Positions 1-11,840 of a stretch of 64,000 nucleotides of DNA are shown here, piece after piece. The translations under genes and the position numbers were made by a program. Numbering within the stretch: position 1 is the first letter of the stretch; every line of letters starts with the position of its first letter. Under the pieces are notes generated by a model that was not told the origin of the DNA, ran no database searches, and saw nothing but the letters and a program-made list of their open reading frames with translations. Source of the DNA: Gambelia wislizenii (Eukaryota > Chordata > Lepidosauria > Squamata > Crotaphytidae); contig JAUMIR010000012.1 in assembly GCA_030847615.1 (NCBI GenBank), forward strand, positions 2,349,501-2,413,500, given 5' to 3'.

Positions 1-318
1 CAGGTAGAGATTGCCCAGTTGGGGATTTCCTGTACTGAGCAGAAAGTTGGAGAAGATGACCTCCAAAATGACCCTACAATCTCTATGGCAGTTTTGAATC
101 TGATGTCAAGCAAGAACTGGAGGGGGAGGAAAGACTTTTCTCCTGCTTCTTCCTGCAAGTTTGTGGCTGGAGTGGATTGAATGGCAATGCGCAGCTCTAG
201 CCAGCCAGCCTGCCTGCCTTTGCCTTGGCTTCTGTCATGTTGCTGCTCCACTGCGAGAGGTGGGCAGAGCAGCCTTCAAGCCTCTGCAGACCCCCTGTGA
301 GGACTTTGCAACTCCCTG

Positions 319-352
319 GGGGTCTGCAGACCACAGGTTAAGAATTACTGGG
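319..352. mobile_element. hAT-like MITE end fragment
   Basis: The run CAGACCACAGGTTAAGAA followed by TTACTG is the reverse complement of a CAGTGGTTCTTAACC-type terminal inverted repeat, as seen in the complete hairpin element at 28712-28928. Only one end is recognisable. Confidence 0.45.
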
Positions 353-1244
353 TTAAACCAATTTTAAATAGTATTACCGTAGGATGTACCAATCTTGGGT
401 AAATTCAGTGAAGCCCGGAGGCTTTTAAAAAGCCAGATTTTAATTGGGTGCTGAAATGATCCCAAGGCCGGCACCAATCAGGCCTCCATGGGGAAGGCAT
501 TTCACAACCAGGGTGCAACCCCAGAGGAGGCCTTCTCCCACGTCCTCCCACAATGTCAGTCCCCCACCCATGGGACATGGCGGAGGGTCCCTCCAATAGA
601 GCCCAATTCTTGGGCAGGTATATAAACAGAGCGAACAAGAGAGGCACTTTTGCAATTGTTGTGTACTTCGGAAGTGGAGGTAGACGGACGCATTCTCCCC
701 TGTCGCGGGGAGTGATCAAGATACCGCGGAGAACTCCTGTTGCCACTGACAACTCCTTTAGTAATGTAATGCTCCGTATTTCATGTTCTCTTTCGGTCTC
801 TCGTTCCACCCTCTTCTGTAATCTTTTCCCAACCTCCCTCAGAGAGTAAAAGAGAAGGTGAACAAGTTGTCTCCTTGACTGGGGTATTCTGGTCACGCTC
901 CACGCTCACCGAGGATGCCTGGAGCTCTGTATCTCTCTGGTACATCCACACTATTGGAAGCGGGGACAGAACTGACAAATCAGGACGTCTCTTGGGAAAG
1001 ACTTGATTAAGTCTTCAACAGAGATGTCTTCTTAGACAAAAGGCTTTGGAAAACAATGCCTGTTCCCACGAGAAGGGGGCATGACCTGCAAACTCTATCT
1101 CGCCTCTCGCCTCAATTCATGTTATTGCAAAAAGGAAGCAAACAAATAAAAAAAACCCTCTATGTATCTAAGACAGAGCTTGGAATATGAACTTTTAAGT
1201 GGAATCAGTTACTTTACACATTACTTTGATCACCCAACAAGCCA

Positions 1245-1735
1245 TTGCAAGTCCAGAAACAGAACTCTCAGAGGTCCTTGTTACTAGGGCACGTTTCTAG
1301 GATGGAGGACCATTGCCTCCCCAAAATAGTACTCTACGGTAAACTCGCCACGGGTCAGCATAAGAGGGGCACTCCAAAAAAGCGATACAAGGACTCCCTG
1401 AAACAACATCTCAGGCTCGGCCAAATTGATCACCAACAATGGTCCGCCCTGGCCTCACATCGGGAGGCGTGGAGACGCACTATCCACAATGCTGCAGCCT
1501 TATTTGAGAACTCACGCCAAACAAGTCTTGAAGTGAAACGACAACGCAGAAAGAATCACAACCCAAAAACATCACCCAAGGAGACCTTCTGCCGTGCTTT
1601 CTGCAACCGGACTCGTTTATCTCGGATTGGCCTTTTTAGTCATCAGCGCACTTGCAGAAAGCGTGGGATTATCCAGAGATTAGTGCTACCATGGGGTTGT
1701 TGGAATGAATCCCAAATGTATCCAGATTAAACAAT
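1245..1735 (+). mobile_element. Non-LTR retrotransposon fragment (ORF2 C-terminal end)
   Basis: An open stretch encodes GHVSRMEDHCLPKIVLYGKL, then GTPKKRYKDSLKQHLRLGQI and a tail with paired Cys/His residues. This pattern is the region after the reverse transcriptase domain in a LINE. Related copies in the window lie at 12905-13295, 40905-41165, 50180-50365 and 53481-54115. I cannot name the clade with confidence. It is truncated at the 5' side and is not a host gene. Confidence 0.75.
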
Positions 1736-2691
1736 CAATCCAAAATAATGAACTTCTTATTACCTATTTTCCCCCTCTGTCTTTTTCTCTATCCATCACT
1801 TAATCTCTATACCTTTTCTTTGTAACCCTCCATTCTTTCTAATACAGTAGTTACTTATTATTTTTAATACATCCAGTTTCGTTGCCTCCCTGTTTCTTAT
1901 AGTAGTATTATATTTCCAATCTCATCACCTTCGTTATTGAATTCCCAGTGTTTTATCATAAGTATCCAGATATTTAAACATTTCCTATTTCCTAATAGGA
2001 AATAATAAAATTTATTTATATCCCGCCCCTCTACGAAACACAGTTTACAACAGTTAAAATATACATCCAAACCCTCAATCCAACCCCCGAGCAATTTTTA
2101 GTCCCTTTAATCCAGGATTTTCCCAGTTTTCCAGGATTTATGACAACCCTAACTTGAAGGCATAAGTACAGTATCAATAGCCTGGATCTAAGCTATATAT
2201 AGGATGAAGCCACAGCAGCAAAGATGAGACCAAAAAGCTATAGCTGTGTAGTTTAGATGCACTCCAAAGTTCAAAGCTTGTATGATGCATTAAACATCCT
2301 GCACACAACTTCACTGGGGATCGCCACCTGTCCAAAAAAAGCATGCCTCGCTGTCCTGGTTTGATGTCACCTTGCCTCTGAGAGCTTCCATCTCATTAAC
2401 AGAGCCGCTGTCAGGTTGCGTACAAGTCTTTCTCAATCTCTGCAGCGATGACAGTCCTCCATGTATCCCTCGGGATGAATTGATCTTGTCTCTGCAGTGT
2501 CAAGGACCTCTGGCAGAAACGCTCCCATGGATTCCCAACCAGTCTTGCTTAATTACTCAAAATGGTGCTATCCCTCCGGCCACTCAAGCGGAAGCTGGTT
2601 TTGTGCATGCATAGTCTTTTATTTTTTAAAAAAATCCATACCCTCCAACATTTCAGAGATGAAAAGCAGAACACGCATGGCCAAGCAACCT

Positions 2692-2986
2692 CAACGTGGT
2701 CAAGAGCCCTGGTGGCGCAGTGGTTAAATGCCAGTCCTGCAAGCCACTGTGTTGCGAGTTCGATTCCAGAGGGCTCCAAGGTTCACTCAGCCTTCCATCC
2801 TTTCGTAGGTCGGTAAAATGAGTGCCCAGCTTGTGGGGGCAATTAGCTAATACACATTGGAAACTGCTTAATACAGTGCAGATGTATACATTGCGATTGC
2901 TTAACAATTTGTAAGCCGCTCTGATAGCCTTTGTGGCTGAAGAGTGGGGTATAAATACCTAATTAAAGATGGCAACGTGGTCAAGA
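2692..2986 (+). mobile_element. Sauria-type tRNA-derived SINE with perfect target duplication
   Basis: The element (2706-2972) begins with a tRNA-like head: A-box-like TGGCGCAGTGG and B box GTTCGATTCC. The squamate SINE body follows (CTCAGCCTTCCATCC, GGTCGGTAAAATGAG) and the tail is GGGGTATAAAT. It is flanked by a perfect 14-bp direct repeat CAACGTGGTCAAGA at 2692-2705 and 2973-2986. This is the clearest lineage marker for a squamate genome. Confidence 0.9.
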
Positions 2987-3220
2987 TGGTACAGAGGAGG
3001 TACACACAAGCAAAGAGAGGCTGCAGCAGTGTGCTTTTGCCTACAACTACAGGGAAGGACAAAATTCCCTCCTGCTCCTCCCCTTTCCCCCTTGCTGAAT
3101 TAACTGAGTGCAAATACTTCTGTATTTTGAACTTAGTTTGCAGCAATTGAAGAAAGATGAGGACAGGGGGGAAAGGAGGAAGAGAGAGAAACTGGGACAT
3201 TTTAAAAACATGGCAGAAGT

Positions 3221-3330
3221 CATAATAATAATAATAATAACTTTATTTTTGTACCCCACCTTTTGCCTATTAGGCAATCAAGGCGGCTCACAACAATTGG
3301 ATATAAAACAAGCAAATCCATAACAAGACT
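3221..3330 (-). mobile_element. L2-like LINE 3' tail fragment
   Basis: Starts with an ATA repeat, then CTTTATTTTTGTACCCCACC and GGCGGCTCACAACAA, the reverse complement of the tail seen at 32290-32360 and 35100-35225. A related short fragment lies at about 2000-2050. Confidence 0.55.
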
Positions 3331-3940
3331 GTAATAACTTAAAACAATTTACCCCTCTTAAAATACTTCTTTCTTTATTTTTCGTCCTGAACAATTGGGA
3401 GAAAAATAAGAGAAGGGAAAGCCAGGCAACGGAGGCTTAGCAGTGGGAAGTGGGAAGGGAGAGGATGCATTTGGACTCTCTCTGCAAAACTGGGACCATT
3501 GGAAAGTATGAAACTCTCTGGAACCTATGAGTTTTATTCCATTCCATTCATACAACCCAAGAAGTATGTTGGAACATGGGTCAAGGAGATATACAACCCA
3601 AGCCACCATGTGTGTATTAGGGTTTCCAAGCCTCAATTATTTCATCCTTGCATGAGAGGACAAATAATACTGGTAGTTTCTCCCTGTTCTGAGAGAAAAT
3701 GAATATTTTTCTGCAGTATTTGACTTGTATTTGAATATCCCAAAGTGCAGGAATTATTCTGCAAGGGAAGAAAACACCCCCCTGTGTTTTGCATAGGACA
3801 GTTTGTAGGTTGAGCCTTTATATCATGCTTTTTTTCACTGTTCAAGGCACCCATATATGATAACAGTAGTTCTCTCAGCAACCTTGTAAGGTAAACCAAG
3901 GCTGGAATATTTTCACTTACATTCACACACACACATACAC

Positions 3941-3967
3941 CCTTCCTTCCTTCCTTCCTTCCTTCCT
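3941..3967. repeat. CCTT microsatellite
   Basis: About seven CCTT units in a row, preceded by a short CA run. Confidence 0.9.
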
Positions 3968-5336
3968 CTTGCAAACACAGGCAATCATTTCTGAACTATT
4001 TAGCAGGGTCTTTCCCTGACTACTTCTTATTTAATAGCATCTGGTTTTAATATAGTACATAGGTCCTTCTCTCTTTGTTCAAGCTTCACCCTGGTGTAAC
4101 CTTTGCTCTGCAGCAATAAATGAGCATCCATCCCTTCCTTGTGAACTTTTTCCATTCATCCCATGGCCAGCTGTTTGTTGGTGAGCTGGCCACCTTGGGC
4201 TTGGCAGAAGGGATCGTCTTAACTTTACCAGACTTTCTGTCTCTCGGTTCTTTGCAGCTCCATTCCACAGCTTGTTCAAAGCCCTACCCAATCTTCATGC
4301 CATGTGTCAGAATGTTTAATTCCTTTCTCCACATGCCATGATGCAGCAAATGCCTGTGGCTAATTAGCATGATAAATCAAGCCCTCATGAATACATAATA
4401 AGGACTCATTTATTACCCCTCACTACAAGCAGCCATTGATCTTTGTGCCAGGACAGTTGAAACCTGCATTTGGGGGGTGTGAGACTATCCACAGGGCCAG
4501 TCGAGATCAGCCCCCCAAGTCCATCTGGTCAACATGTCTCTGGGCCAAAGTGTGGAAAAGTTTCTTTTTTGGATAACAGTTGCTAAAATATGGCAATGCT
4601 GGCTGGAGGGTGCTGAATGTTGTAATCCAACAGAATTCTTTACCAAGCTCTGGTCTAGGTTGCATCACTCCAGACTACAGCTGGGATTTCAAACCACCTA
4701 CAGATACACAGCAAGCAGTTTAGGAGATGGGTTGTCCTTTAGTGGAGTTATGTGCTGTCATGTTAACTCTTGCCTTCTTGTGACCCTGCCACAGAATTTT
4801 TATGGGAAGGTAATGAGTCTAAAAATAAAATTGTATTTAAAAATTCCAGGATCTAGTCCTTTTAAAAACAACAAGAAATATCTTCATTTAAAAAGGGAGT
4901 TTAAAAACATTTACTTTAACTTCATGTTCATGCTTCATGCAGATTGCGTGCAGATATACTGAAGGTATATCAATCTCAATCTACATACTAAAACAAACTT
5001 TAAAAGAGGTCCCTAACTAAAGGTATTTAGGTAATAAACCTCACTCAGCCTACAGCAGTAGGAGGCAGGCTTCCGATGCATCATGGCATGGTTTCAGATG
5101 GCTAAGATGGCTCCAGCCTCATGGAGGCTCAAAACTTAAAAGAGAAGTTACACAGAGTAATAAAATTTAAATTAAGTCATGTGTTGAATGACCCAGCACT
5201 CCAGTTGGCTGGAACTGCCCAGTGAAGTAAGAGACAGGGAACTTGGGATAAACAAAGGCATGCAGGGAAAAACCCTAGACTTATCTTAGGATGTGAATGA
5301 GGTACACAAGATTGCTTTGACATTACAATGATTATT

Positions 5337-5632
5337 TCCCCACAGACTACAATTTTCTTGGCAAGAGTTCTTCAGAGGCAGTTTGCCATGGCCTTCCTCG
5401 GAGGCAGAGAGGGTGTGACTTGTCTAGGGTTGCCCAGGGTGTTTCCATGGCTGAGCAGGGATTTGAACCCTGGTCTCCCTGAATCCTACTCCAACACCAA
5501 ACCACTATGCCACGCAGGGTTATTGTTTATGATTTATTCAGATGAGGTTTGTCCTTGCTTTCTTCTGAGGCTGAGAGAGTGTCACTTGCCCAACATCACC
5601 CAGTGGGTTTTGGTGATTTAAATCCTTGCATC
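5337..5632 (-). mobile_element. tRNA-derived SINE fragments, minus strand
   Basis: Two adjacent pieces share the family core GAGGCTGAGAGAGTG...CACTTGCCCAA...CACCCAGTGGG and end in ACCAAACCACTATGCCACGC, the reverse of the tRNA-like head. The second piece is interrupted by the CR1 copy at 5633-6409 and resumes at 6410 with CCTAGTCCAA-type sequence. Confidence 0.7.
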
Positions 5633-6409
5633 CTGGAGAAATGTAAAGTACTGCACTTAGGGCGGAAAAATAAAATGCATAGATATAGGATGGGAGAGAC
5701 CTGGCTGAACGAAACCACGTGCGAAAGGGATCTAGGAGTCCTAGTAGACCACAAGTTGAACATGAGTCAATAGTGTGATGCAGCAGCTAAAAAGGCCAAT
5801 GCGATTTTGGGCTGCATCAATAGAAGTATAGTGTCCTGATCAAGGGAAGTCATAGTGCTGCTCTATTCTGCCTTGGTCAGACCTCACTTAGAATACTGTG
5901 TCCAGTTCTGGGCACCACAATTCAAAAAGGATATGGACAAATTGGAGCGTGTCCAGAGAAGGGCAACTAAAATGGTGAAAGGTGTGGAAACGATGCCTTA
6001 TGAGGAGAGACTTAGGGAGCTGGGTATGTTTAGCCTGGAAAAAAGACGGTTAAGAGGCGATATGATAGCCCTGTTTAAGTATTTGAAGGGATGTCACGCT
6101 GAGGATGGAGCAGGCTTGTTTTCTGCTGCTCCAGAGACTGGAACACAGAAGAATGGATGCAAGCTCCAGGAGCAGAGATTCCACCTCAACATTAGGAGGA
6201 ACTTTTTGACAGTAAGAGCTGTTCGGCAGTGGAACACACTCCCTCGGAGCGTGGTGGGGTCTCCTTCCTTGGAGGTCTTTAAACAGAGGCTGGATGGCCA
6301 TCTGTCGGGGATGCTTTGATCGTGATTTCCTGCATGGCAGGGGGTTGGACTGGATGGCCCTTGTGGTGTCTTCCAACTCTGCAATTCTATGATTCTATGA
6401 TTCTATGAT
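5633..6409 (+). mobile_element. CR1 LINE, 3' ORF2 fragment and tail
   Basis: Encodes the end of CR1 ORF2: CKVLHLGRKNKMHRYRMGET, CERDLGVLVDHKLNMSQ, then [20 protein letters not shown] and [20 protein letters not shown]. It ends in GGTTGGACTGGATGGCC and repeats of ATTCTATG, the diagnostic CR1 3' end. A stop (TAG) breaks the frame after NMSQ. It lies inside a minus-strand SINE, so it is the younger of the two. Confidence 0.92.
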
Positions 6410-6680
6410 CCTCAAATCCTAGTCCAATATCAAAGCACTACACCACACTGGCTATCAATTGTTCTGTTCCTCCAAGTTGACTCCGACTTATAGCAACCCT
6501 TCTCCTGAGTTTTTCTTGACTAGATTTCTTCAAAGGAAGCTTGTCCTTGCCTTCCTCTGAGGCTGAGAGAGTGTGACTTGCCCAAGGTCACCCAGTGGGT
6601 TTCTATGGGTGAATGAGGATTCGAATCTGAGTCACCAAAATCCTAATCCAATGCTCAGACCACTACATCATGGGAGCTCT
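6410..6680 (-). mobile_element. SINE remainder and second SINE copy
   Basis: 6410-6450 resumes the SINE cut by the CR1. 6455-6680 is a further minus-strand copy with CTCCAAGTTGACTCCGACTTATAG, GAGGCTGAGAGAGTGTGACT and CACCCAGTGGGTTTC. Confidence 0.65.
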
Positions 6681-8183
6681 CTGAGTTTTCATTCTTTTCC
6701 CTGAAATTATAGTTTTTGATGCAGGGAACTCATCCGAAGGGAGAGGAATGTTGGGTGGATTTAGCAATGCCTGTAACTCTGACTTCGAACTAGAGGCACA
6801 AAGCGGTAGGCTGAGGGGTTAAGTATCTTCCATTGCACCCTCTGCTTCTCTCCTGTAAATTGCACTTTACCTTGGAGAAACTTCAGCTAAGTGTCTGAGA
6901 CACTGGAGAGCTGCCTTTTTAAAATTGGTCACAGGGCTGCAAAAGTTAGCCATTCTTTGCCTCTCCATTCAAGGCAGAGGAATGATTCTCTGAAGCGAGG
7001 GGTGGCTGAAAATAGAGCCAAAGTCTTGTTTGTTGGTTTTGCCTGAGAGCTGGTGTCCATCAGATTCGCAAAAGAGACTTCAAAATCATTGCCACCGGCA
7101 ACATTAGCTGTTCAATGTAGGATGAGGAATGGACCTTTACTCCCCGGCTGGAGCTTGTTAGCCAAATCAACATGCCTCCAAAGGGCAACTAAAAGAGGCA
7201 GATGAAAAGGCTCCAGGAATTAGTACGGAAAACCTTGTTCGACTCATGGAGAAGAGGATGGCAATTATTCCGTGCCCTCTCCTGCTGCGATCGAGCCTTG
7301 CCTAGAGATGCATTGCAAACTCTTCCTAGAAGGGCCAACTCACAAGAGGGAAGCCATGCTAAAACTTGAGCCATCTGTAAAACATTTGCCCAGTTTTATA
7401 TAAGAGGCTTTTCCTACTAATAATCTATGTATCAGCATAGCACAAGCCCCATATCCATGAGGGATAGGTTCCTAGACTTACTGTGAAAATGTAAAACTGT
7501 GGTTGTGATCCAGCTGGGGGGCTCTTCTACCTCCTGAGAACCCCTAAGCTGCCTTATGAAATGCAGTCTTGGGGTTCCTTTGCCTGGGAATTCCTTCAAT
7601 TGCACCCCCTGTTGATCTAGCTTCCAACACCCCTTGAATTCTATACCGTTACAACACAGTCCAAGGGGAGACTGTGGGGGTTTCCCTTGCTACTCCCTGC
7701 CACTTGCAGAGATGTTATCTACTCTTCCTTCTATCCCAAAGAGGAGAGGAACGACCGAGCAAACAAGACCCATGTAAGCATCAGCTGAAGAAAGATAGAA
7801 AAAGCTATTTATTCCAAACAGAGCTCATAGCATGCAAATATCTCTCATGGAAGACTCTCTCCTTCCAGGTACATCCATAGAAGTTATAGATATAGTAAGC
7901 ATTCAGTGGGCATCCAGCCAAGTGGGGAAAATAAACATAATTTGCTAATGCAATCTAGCTAATACATTCCCTGATCTACTCACTAATCCAGAACACTGAT
8001 CCAGAAGTTCAGTCTGTGAAGTCAGAGGGGCTGTGAGACACATGTCTGTCCAGACCAGTCTCAAACAGCCTTCCTCTGCCAACATGAGGTCCTTGACTCA
8101 GGATGTTCCTTTGTTCTTCCTACCTACCTCGTCGTTCCAAGGCAGTATATTACCTTGTCTTGGAAGTTTCTGTAAGTCTTGAT

Positions 8184-8738
8184 TCTATAGAATCATAGAA
8201 TCATAGAGTTAGAAGAGACCACGAGGGCCATCCAGTCCAACCCCCTGCCAGGCATGAAATCTCAATCAAAGCATCCCTGGCAGATGGCCATCCAGCCTCT
8301 GTTTGAAGACCTTCAAGGAGGGAGACCCCACCATGCTCCAAGGGAGTGCGTTCCACTGCTGAACAGCTCTTACTGTCAAAAAGTTACTCCTATATATCCA
8401 TGTCTTCAAAGATTATCTCAACAAAGATTATGGAAAATCTTGTATTGAAACGTATTTTATTAAGTATGTATATGATTTTTTTAAAAAGAAAGTTCCTCCT
8501 AATGTTGAGGTGGAATCTCTGTTCCTGGAGCTTGCATCCATTGCTCCATGTCCTAGTCTCTGGAGCAGCAGAAAACAAGCTTGCTCCATCCTCAATGTGA
8601 CATCCCTTCAAATACTAAAACAGGGCTGTTATATCACCCCTTAACCATCTTTTTTCCAGGCTAAACATACCCAGCTCCCTAAGTCATTCCTCATAAAGCA
8701 TGGTTTCCAGACCTTTCACCATTTTAGGTCATTTTGTC
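8184..8738 (-). mobile_element. CR1 LINE fragment, interrupted by a 97-bp insertion
   Basis: Starts with ATAGAATCATAGAATCATAG and GGGCCATCCAGTCCAACCCC, the reverse complement of the CR1 tail. The body encodes, on the minus strand, [18 protein letters not shown]. It is broken at 8392-8488 by an AT-rich insert flanked by near-identical 12-mers. Confidence 0.9.
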
Positions 8739-8849
8739 CCTTGTGACCTATGACATTTGTGATTATGTTGAAAGGTGTTGCCTTTCTTTAGACCCTAGTT
8801 AACCCTTTGTTTACCTGATTGCTGAGCTGACAGATAATGGGAAATGGAG

Positions 8850-9122
8850 TCTCCCCATTATCACAGTAGTTAATAGTGAACCCTATTGAAATGAGTGACT
8901 TCTGGCCCAAGCATACCATAGAATTGCACTGGAGGACCTAGAGGTTCCTAGAGAGGACACCTCTCAAGGAATTTCTAGGGTAACTCTATGGTCAACGTCC
9001 AGCAGAAGCATGCCATAGACTCACACTGGAGGACCCAGAAAATGCCTAGAGAGAACACATCTTTTTGGATGCAGGTAAGTGAAACCACAGGTACCAGTAC
9101 CGTGGATGTGAGGGTTGTACTG
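8850..9122. mobile_element. Tigger-like MITE family B, core-duplicated, one end degraded
   Basis: Contains the family B core twice: CTGGAGGACCTAGAGG...CCTAGAGAGGACACCTCT at about 8930-8965 and CTGGAGGACCCAGAAAATGC with CCTAGAGAGAACAC at about 9020-9060. The 3' end reads GTACTGTA. Confidence 0.55.
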
Positions 9123-9763
9123 TAGGCATCTAGGGCTGAAATTCTCCATCATGGTCTACCTTTCATAACTTTATGACACTGTAGCTATGTTGTAGAAATT
9201 CAACAAAACCCTGTTAGTGAGTTGTGAAGACTACAACTTCCAGAATCCCCCATGCTGGTTAGGGGATTCTAGACGTTGTTGTCCAGAAGGGGAGCTTTCC
9301 CACCCTTGTACCACAAAGGGCAGCCCAGCCTTTTCTGAACGTTGAGAGTCTTGACTCTTCCCTTGACCTCCTTCGTGACAGTCTCGTCTCCTCACCCTGG
9401 TGTGGTGATTGAGTTTGTCAGGGCCTTGCGGGATGAGCTTGCAAATCATCTTAATTGAACCTATGGGCTTTTCTCTCCCTCTAGCAGCCGGTTTTCGGTT
9501 TGCTGCGTAACTTTGCCTGAAATTGCTTTCTCAGCGCAAAATTAAAGTCAGAGCCCTTGGTCCCTTTTTTTTTTCCTCCGCTGATTAAAACAGTTGTGTG
9601 TTGCCTTAATACAGACTCGGCATGGCAGCCTCCCTGAGTACAATGCAGAGAAGGGTAGGGAGCTGGAAGCATGCATCTAATGGTTGATGTGCTATGGCCT
9701 CAATGCTGGTGATCCCTGCTTGCACACTGCACAAATAATCCAGTTTGTAACTGTACTATTTTT

Positions 9764-9886
9764 CATGGCTCCTTCCTGTGGAATCCTGGGATTTGTAGTT
9801 TGGTGAGACACCAGCACATTTTGGCTGAGAAAGCTAAAGACCTTGTAAAACTACACATCCCAGGATTCCATAGGAAAGGAGGCATG
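9764..9886. mobile_element. Foldback MITE of about 123 bp
   Basis: Left arm CTTCCTGTGGAATCCTGGGA continuing TTTGTAGTTT pairs with right arm AAACTACACATCCCAGGATT continuing CCATAGGAAAGGAG. This GGAATCCTGGGATTTGTAGTT arm also occurs at 14910, 15500 and 52180. It is probably hAT-related; the class is inferred. Confidence 0.65.
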
Positions 9887-10519
9887 TCGTGTGGATTAGA
9901 CCTAATATAAATCACCCAGAGGAATCTGGCCTAAGTCTGCTTTTTCCCCTGTCATGAGGTTAATTTTTTTTTTTTACCCCTGTGATGGGATATAGGCCAG
10001 GAGAATCCCAAAAGAAGCATGCCACAGCCCCAACCCCAAAACAGGGGGATAATTTTTTAATATAATTTTTTATATAAACCCATCTCCTTTTTCAGCCCAT
10101 TGCTAATCACCAATAAATTACGTTCTGTGCAAATGCTGCCAGCCTCAAAAGCAAATGTTCAGAGAAGAAGGGGGCAGCGCATATGTTCACAGGTCTCACC
10201 GTTCATTTTTCATCATTGAGCACGAAAGGAGCAAACCACCTGTTCCGGCAGCTGTTCCAACCCAGGCCTGCCCAAGACCCCGTCTAAGGGAGGAATGAGG
10301 CAGAGGTGTCAATGGAACAGGAATCCTGGCAGGATCCCAAAGCAGGCGGCTTTCGGAGGTAGAGACCCTGTCCCCTATGAGAGGATGGGTAGTTGCCTGG
10401 TTGCTTGCAGCAAGTCGAAAAAGCTTCCAGGTGAATCATTTATTATTCTAATTACATGTTTATTGACAGGGAAATAAACATACATGGTGTTATGTTATAC
10501 TTAATCATGCAACCTAATA

Positions 10520-10747
10520 CAATTGTCCCTTCACATTCGCTGGGGTTTGGTTCCAGGACCCCCCATGGATACCAAAATCCACAAATACGCAAATCCCATT
10601 ATATGCAATGGCATAACAAAATGGTGTCCCTTATATAAGATGGCAAAATCAAGGTTTGCTTTTGGTATTATTGTTTTTAAGAATATTTTCAATCCATGAA
10701 TACTTAAATCCATGGATACCAAATCCATGGATATGGAGGGATGACTG
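10520..10747. mobile_element. Tigger-like MITE family A, complete
   Basis: A 228-bp element between TA dinucleotides. It starts CAATTGTCCCTTCACATTCG and ends with the reverse complement of CAGTCATCCCTCCATATCC. The interior has CTTATATAAGATGGCAAAAT. TA targets and these ends are typical of pogo/Tigger-type Tc1-mariner MITEs. Confidence 0.8.
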
Positions 10748-10884
10748 TATATCACATAAAGGTGAAATCTAACTTAAAATAGTATCTACCTTACCCACTC
10801 ATTATAATGACTTCCCACCCTCCAAGTCAAAGACAGTGATATCAAGAATATTAAATTTCTCTGCATTGATTGACTACTCCTGTG

Positions 10885-11469
10885 TCATAGAATCATAGAA
10901 TCACAGAGTGGGAAGAGTCCACAGGGGCCATCTAGTCCAACCCCTTGCCCTGCAGGAAGACAAAATCAAAGCACTCCCAACAGATGTGCTCAGTTCTGGG
11001 CACTACAATTCAGAAAGGATATTAAGAAGCTGGAATGTGTCAAGATGCAGGCGACCAAAATGGTGGGGGGTCTGGAAGCCATGATGCCCTCTGAGGAGAG
11101 GCTTAATGAACTGGGCATGTTTAGTCTGGAGAAGAGAAGGTGAAGAGGGGACATGATAGTCATCTTTAAATATTTGAAGGGATGTCATACTGAGGATGGA
11201 GCTGGCTTGTTTTCTGCTGCTCAGAGACATGGAGCAATGGGTTCAAACTCCAGGAAAAAAGATTCCACCTAAACATTAGGAAGAACTTGATGGTAATAGC
11301 TGCTCAATACACTGTCCAGGAGTGTGGTGGACTCTCCTTCTTTGGAGGCTTTTAAACAGAGGCTGGATGGCCATCTGTCAGGGATGCTTTGATCATGATT
11401 TCCTGCATGGCAGGGGGTTGGACTGGATGGCCCTTGGGGTCTCTTCCAACTCTACAATTCTATGATTCT
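10885..11469. mobile_element. Two CR1 fragments in opposite orientation
   Basis: 10885-10985 is the minus-strand 3' end (TCATAGAATCATAGAATCAC, then GGGCCATCTAGTCCAACCCC). At about 10986 it joins directly a plus-strand copy (GTGCTCAGTTCTGGGCACTA to CAATTCTATGATTCTG). Both contain 3' ends, so this is two insertions rather than one twin-primed event. Confidence 0.8.
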
Positions 11470-11519
11470 GTACTGTACAGTGCATAAAGTCAAACCCTTC
11501 TTGCTCTTTGGCTGAACTC

Positions 11520-11840
11520 TCCAAGGTTCTGAACCTGTTTTGAAGGTAGACCTTGACCCTTTGGGTAGTTCCTTGAAACTTCAGACTAAAACCCAGAGTG
11601 AATTCACTGTCCCAATTACAGCTGTGTTCAGAGTGGGGGGGGGATTACAACATATTGGACTAGATATTCCTAATAAGGGTATCTTATTAAGCGTAAATAT
11701 TCATTGTGGGGAATCTGTCATTGTTATCATTATCCTTAGCTGCAGAAGTGCTAGTAGTAGTAGCAGTAGCGCCTTTAAAGTTCCTACTAAAACCCAGAGT
11801 GGATTCATTGCGCCACTATCATCAGAGCTACCAGCACCCA
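11520..11840. repeat. Degenerate foldback repeat family, two arm copies
   Basis: AAAACCCAGAGTGAATTCA (about 11588) and AAAACCCAGAGTGGATTCA (about 11789), each preceded by a CTTTAAAGTTC-like or CCTTGAAACTTCAGAC stretch. Same family as 23030-23325, 29155-29735, 35850-36200, 40550-40720, 44185-44330 and 44885-45065. Confidence 0.6.

Noticed and set aside
405..896. 163-codon minus-strand frame near the window start
   Set aside because: No recognisable domain, no splice context, and composition like flanking non-coding DNA.
2704..2770. A functional tRNA gene
   Set aside because: A and B boxes are present, but the body continues as a Sauria SINE and the stems do not form a complete tRNA; the same head recurs at 49146.
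3941..3967. CRISPR-like or other ordered repeat array
   Set aside because: It is a simple CCTT microsatellite; no spacer structure exists anywhere in the window.
10885..11469. Twin-primed inversion of one CR1
   Set aside because: Both halves contain the 3' end of CR1, which twin priming would not produce.
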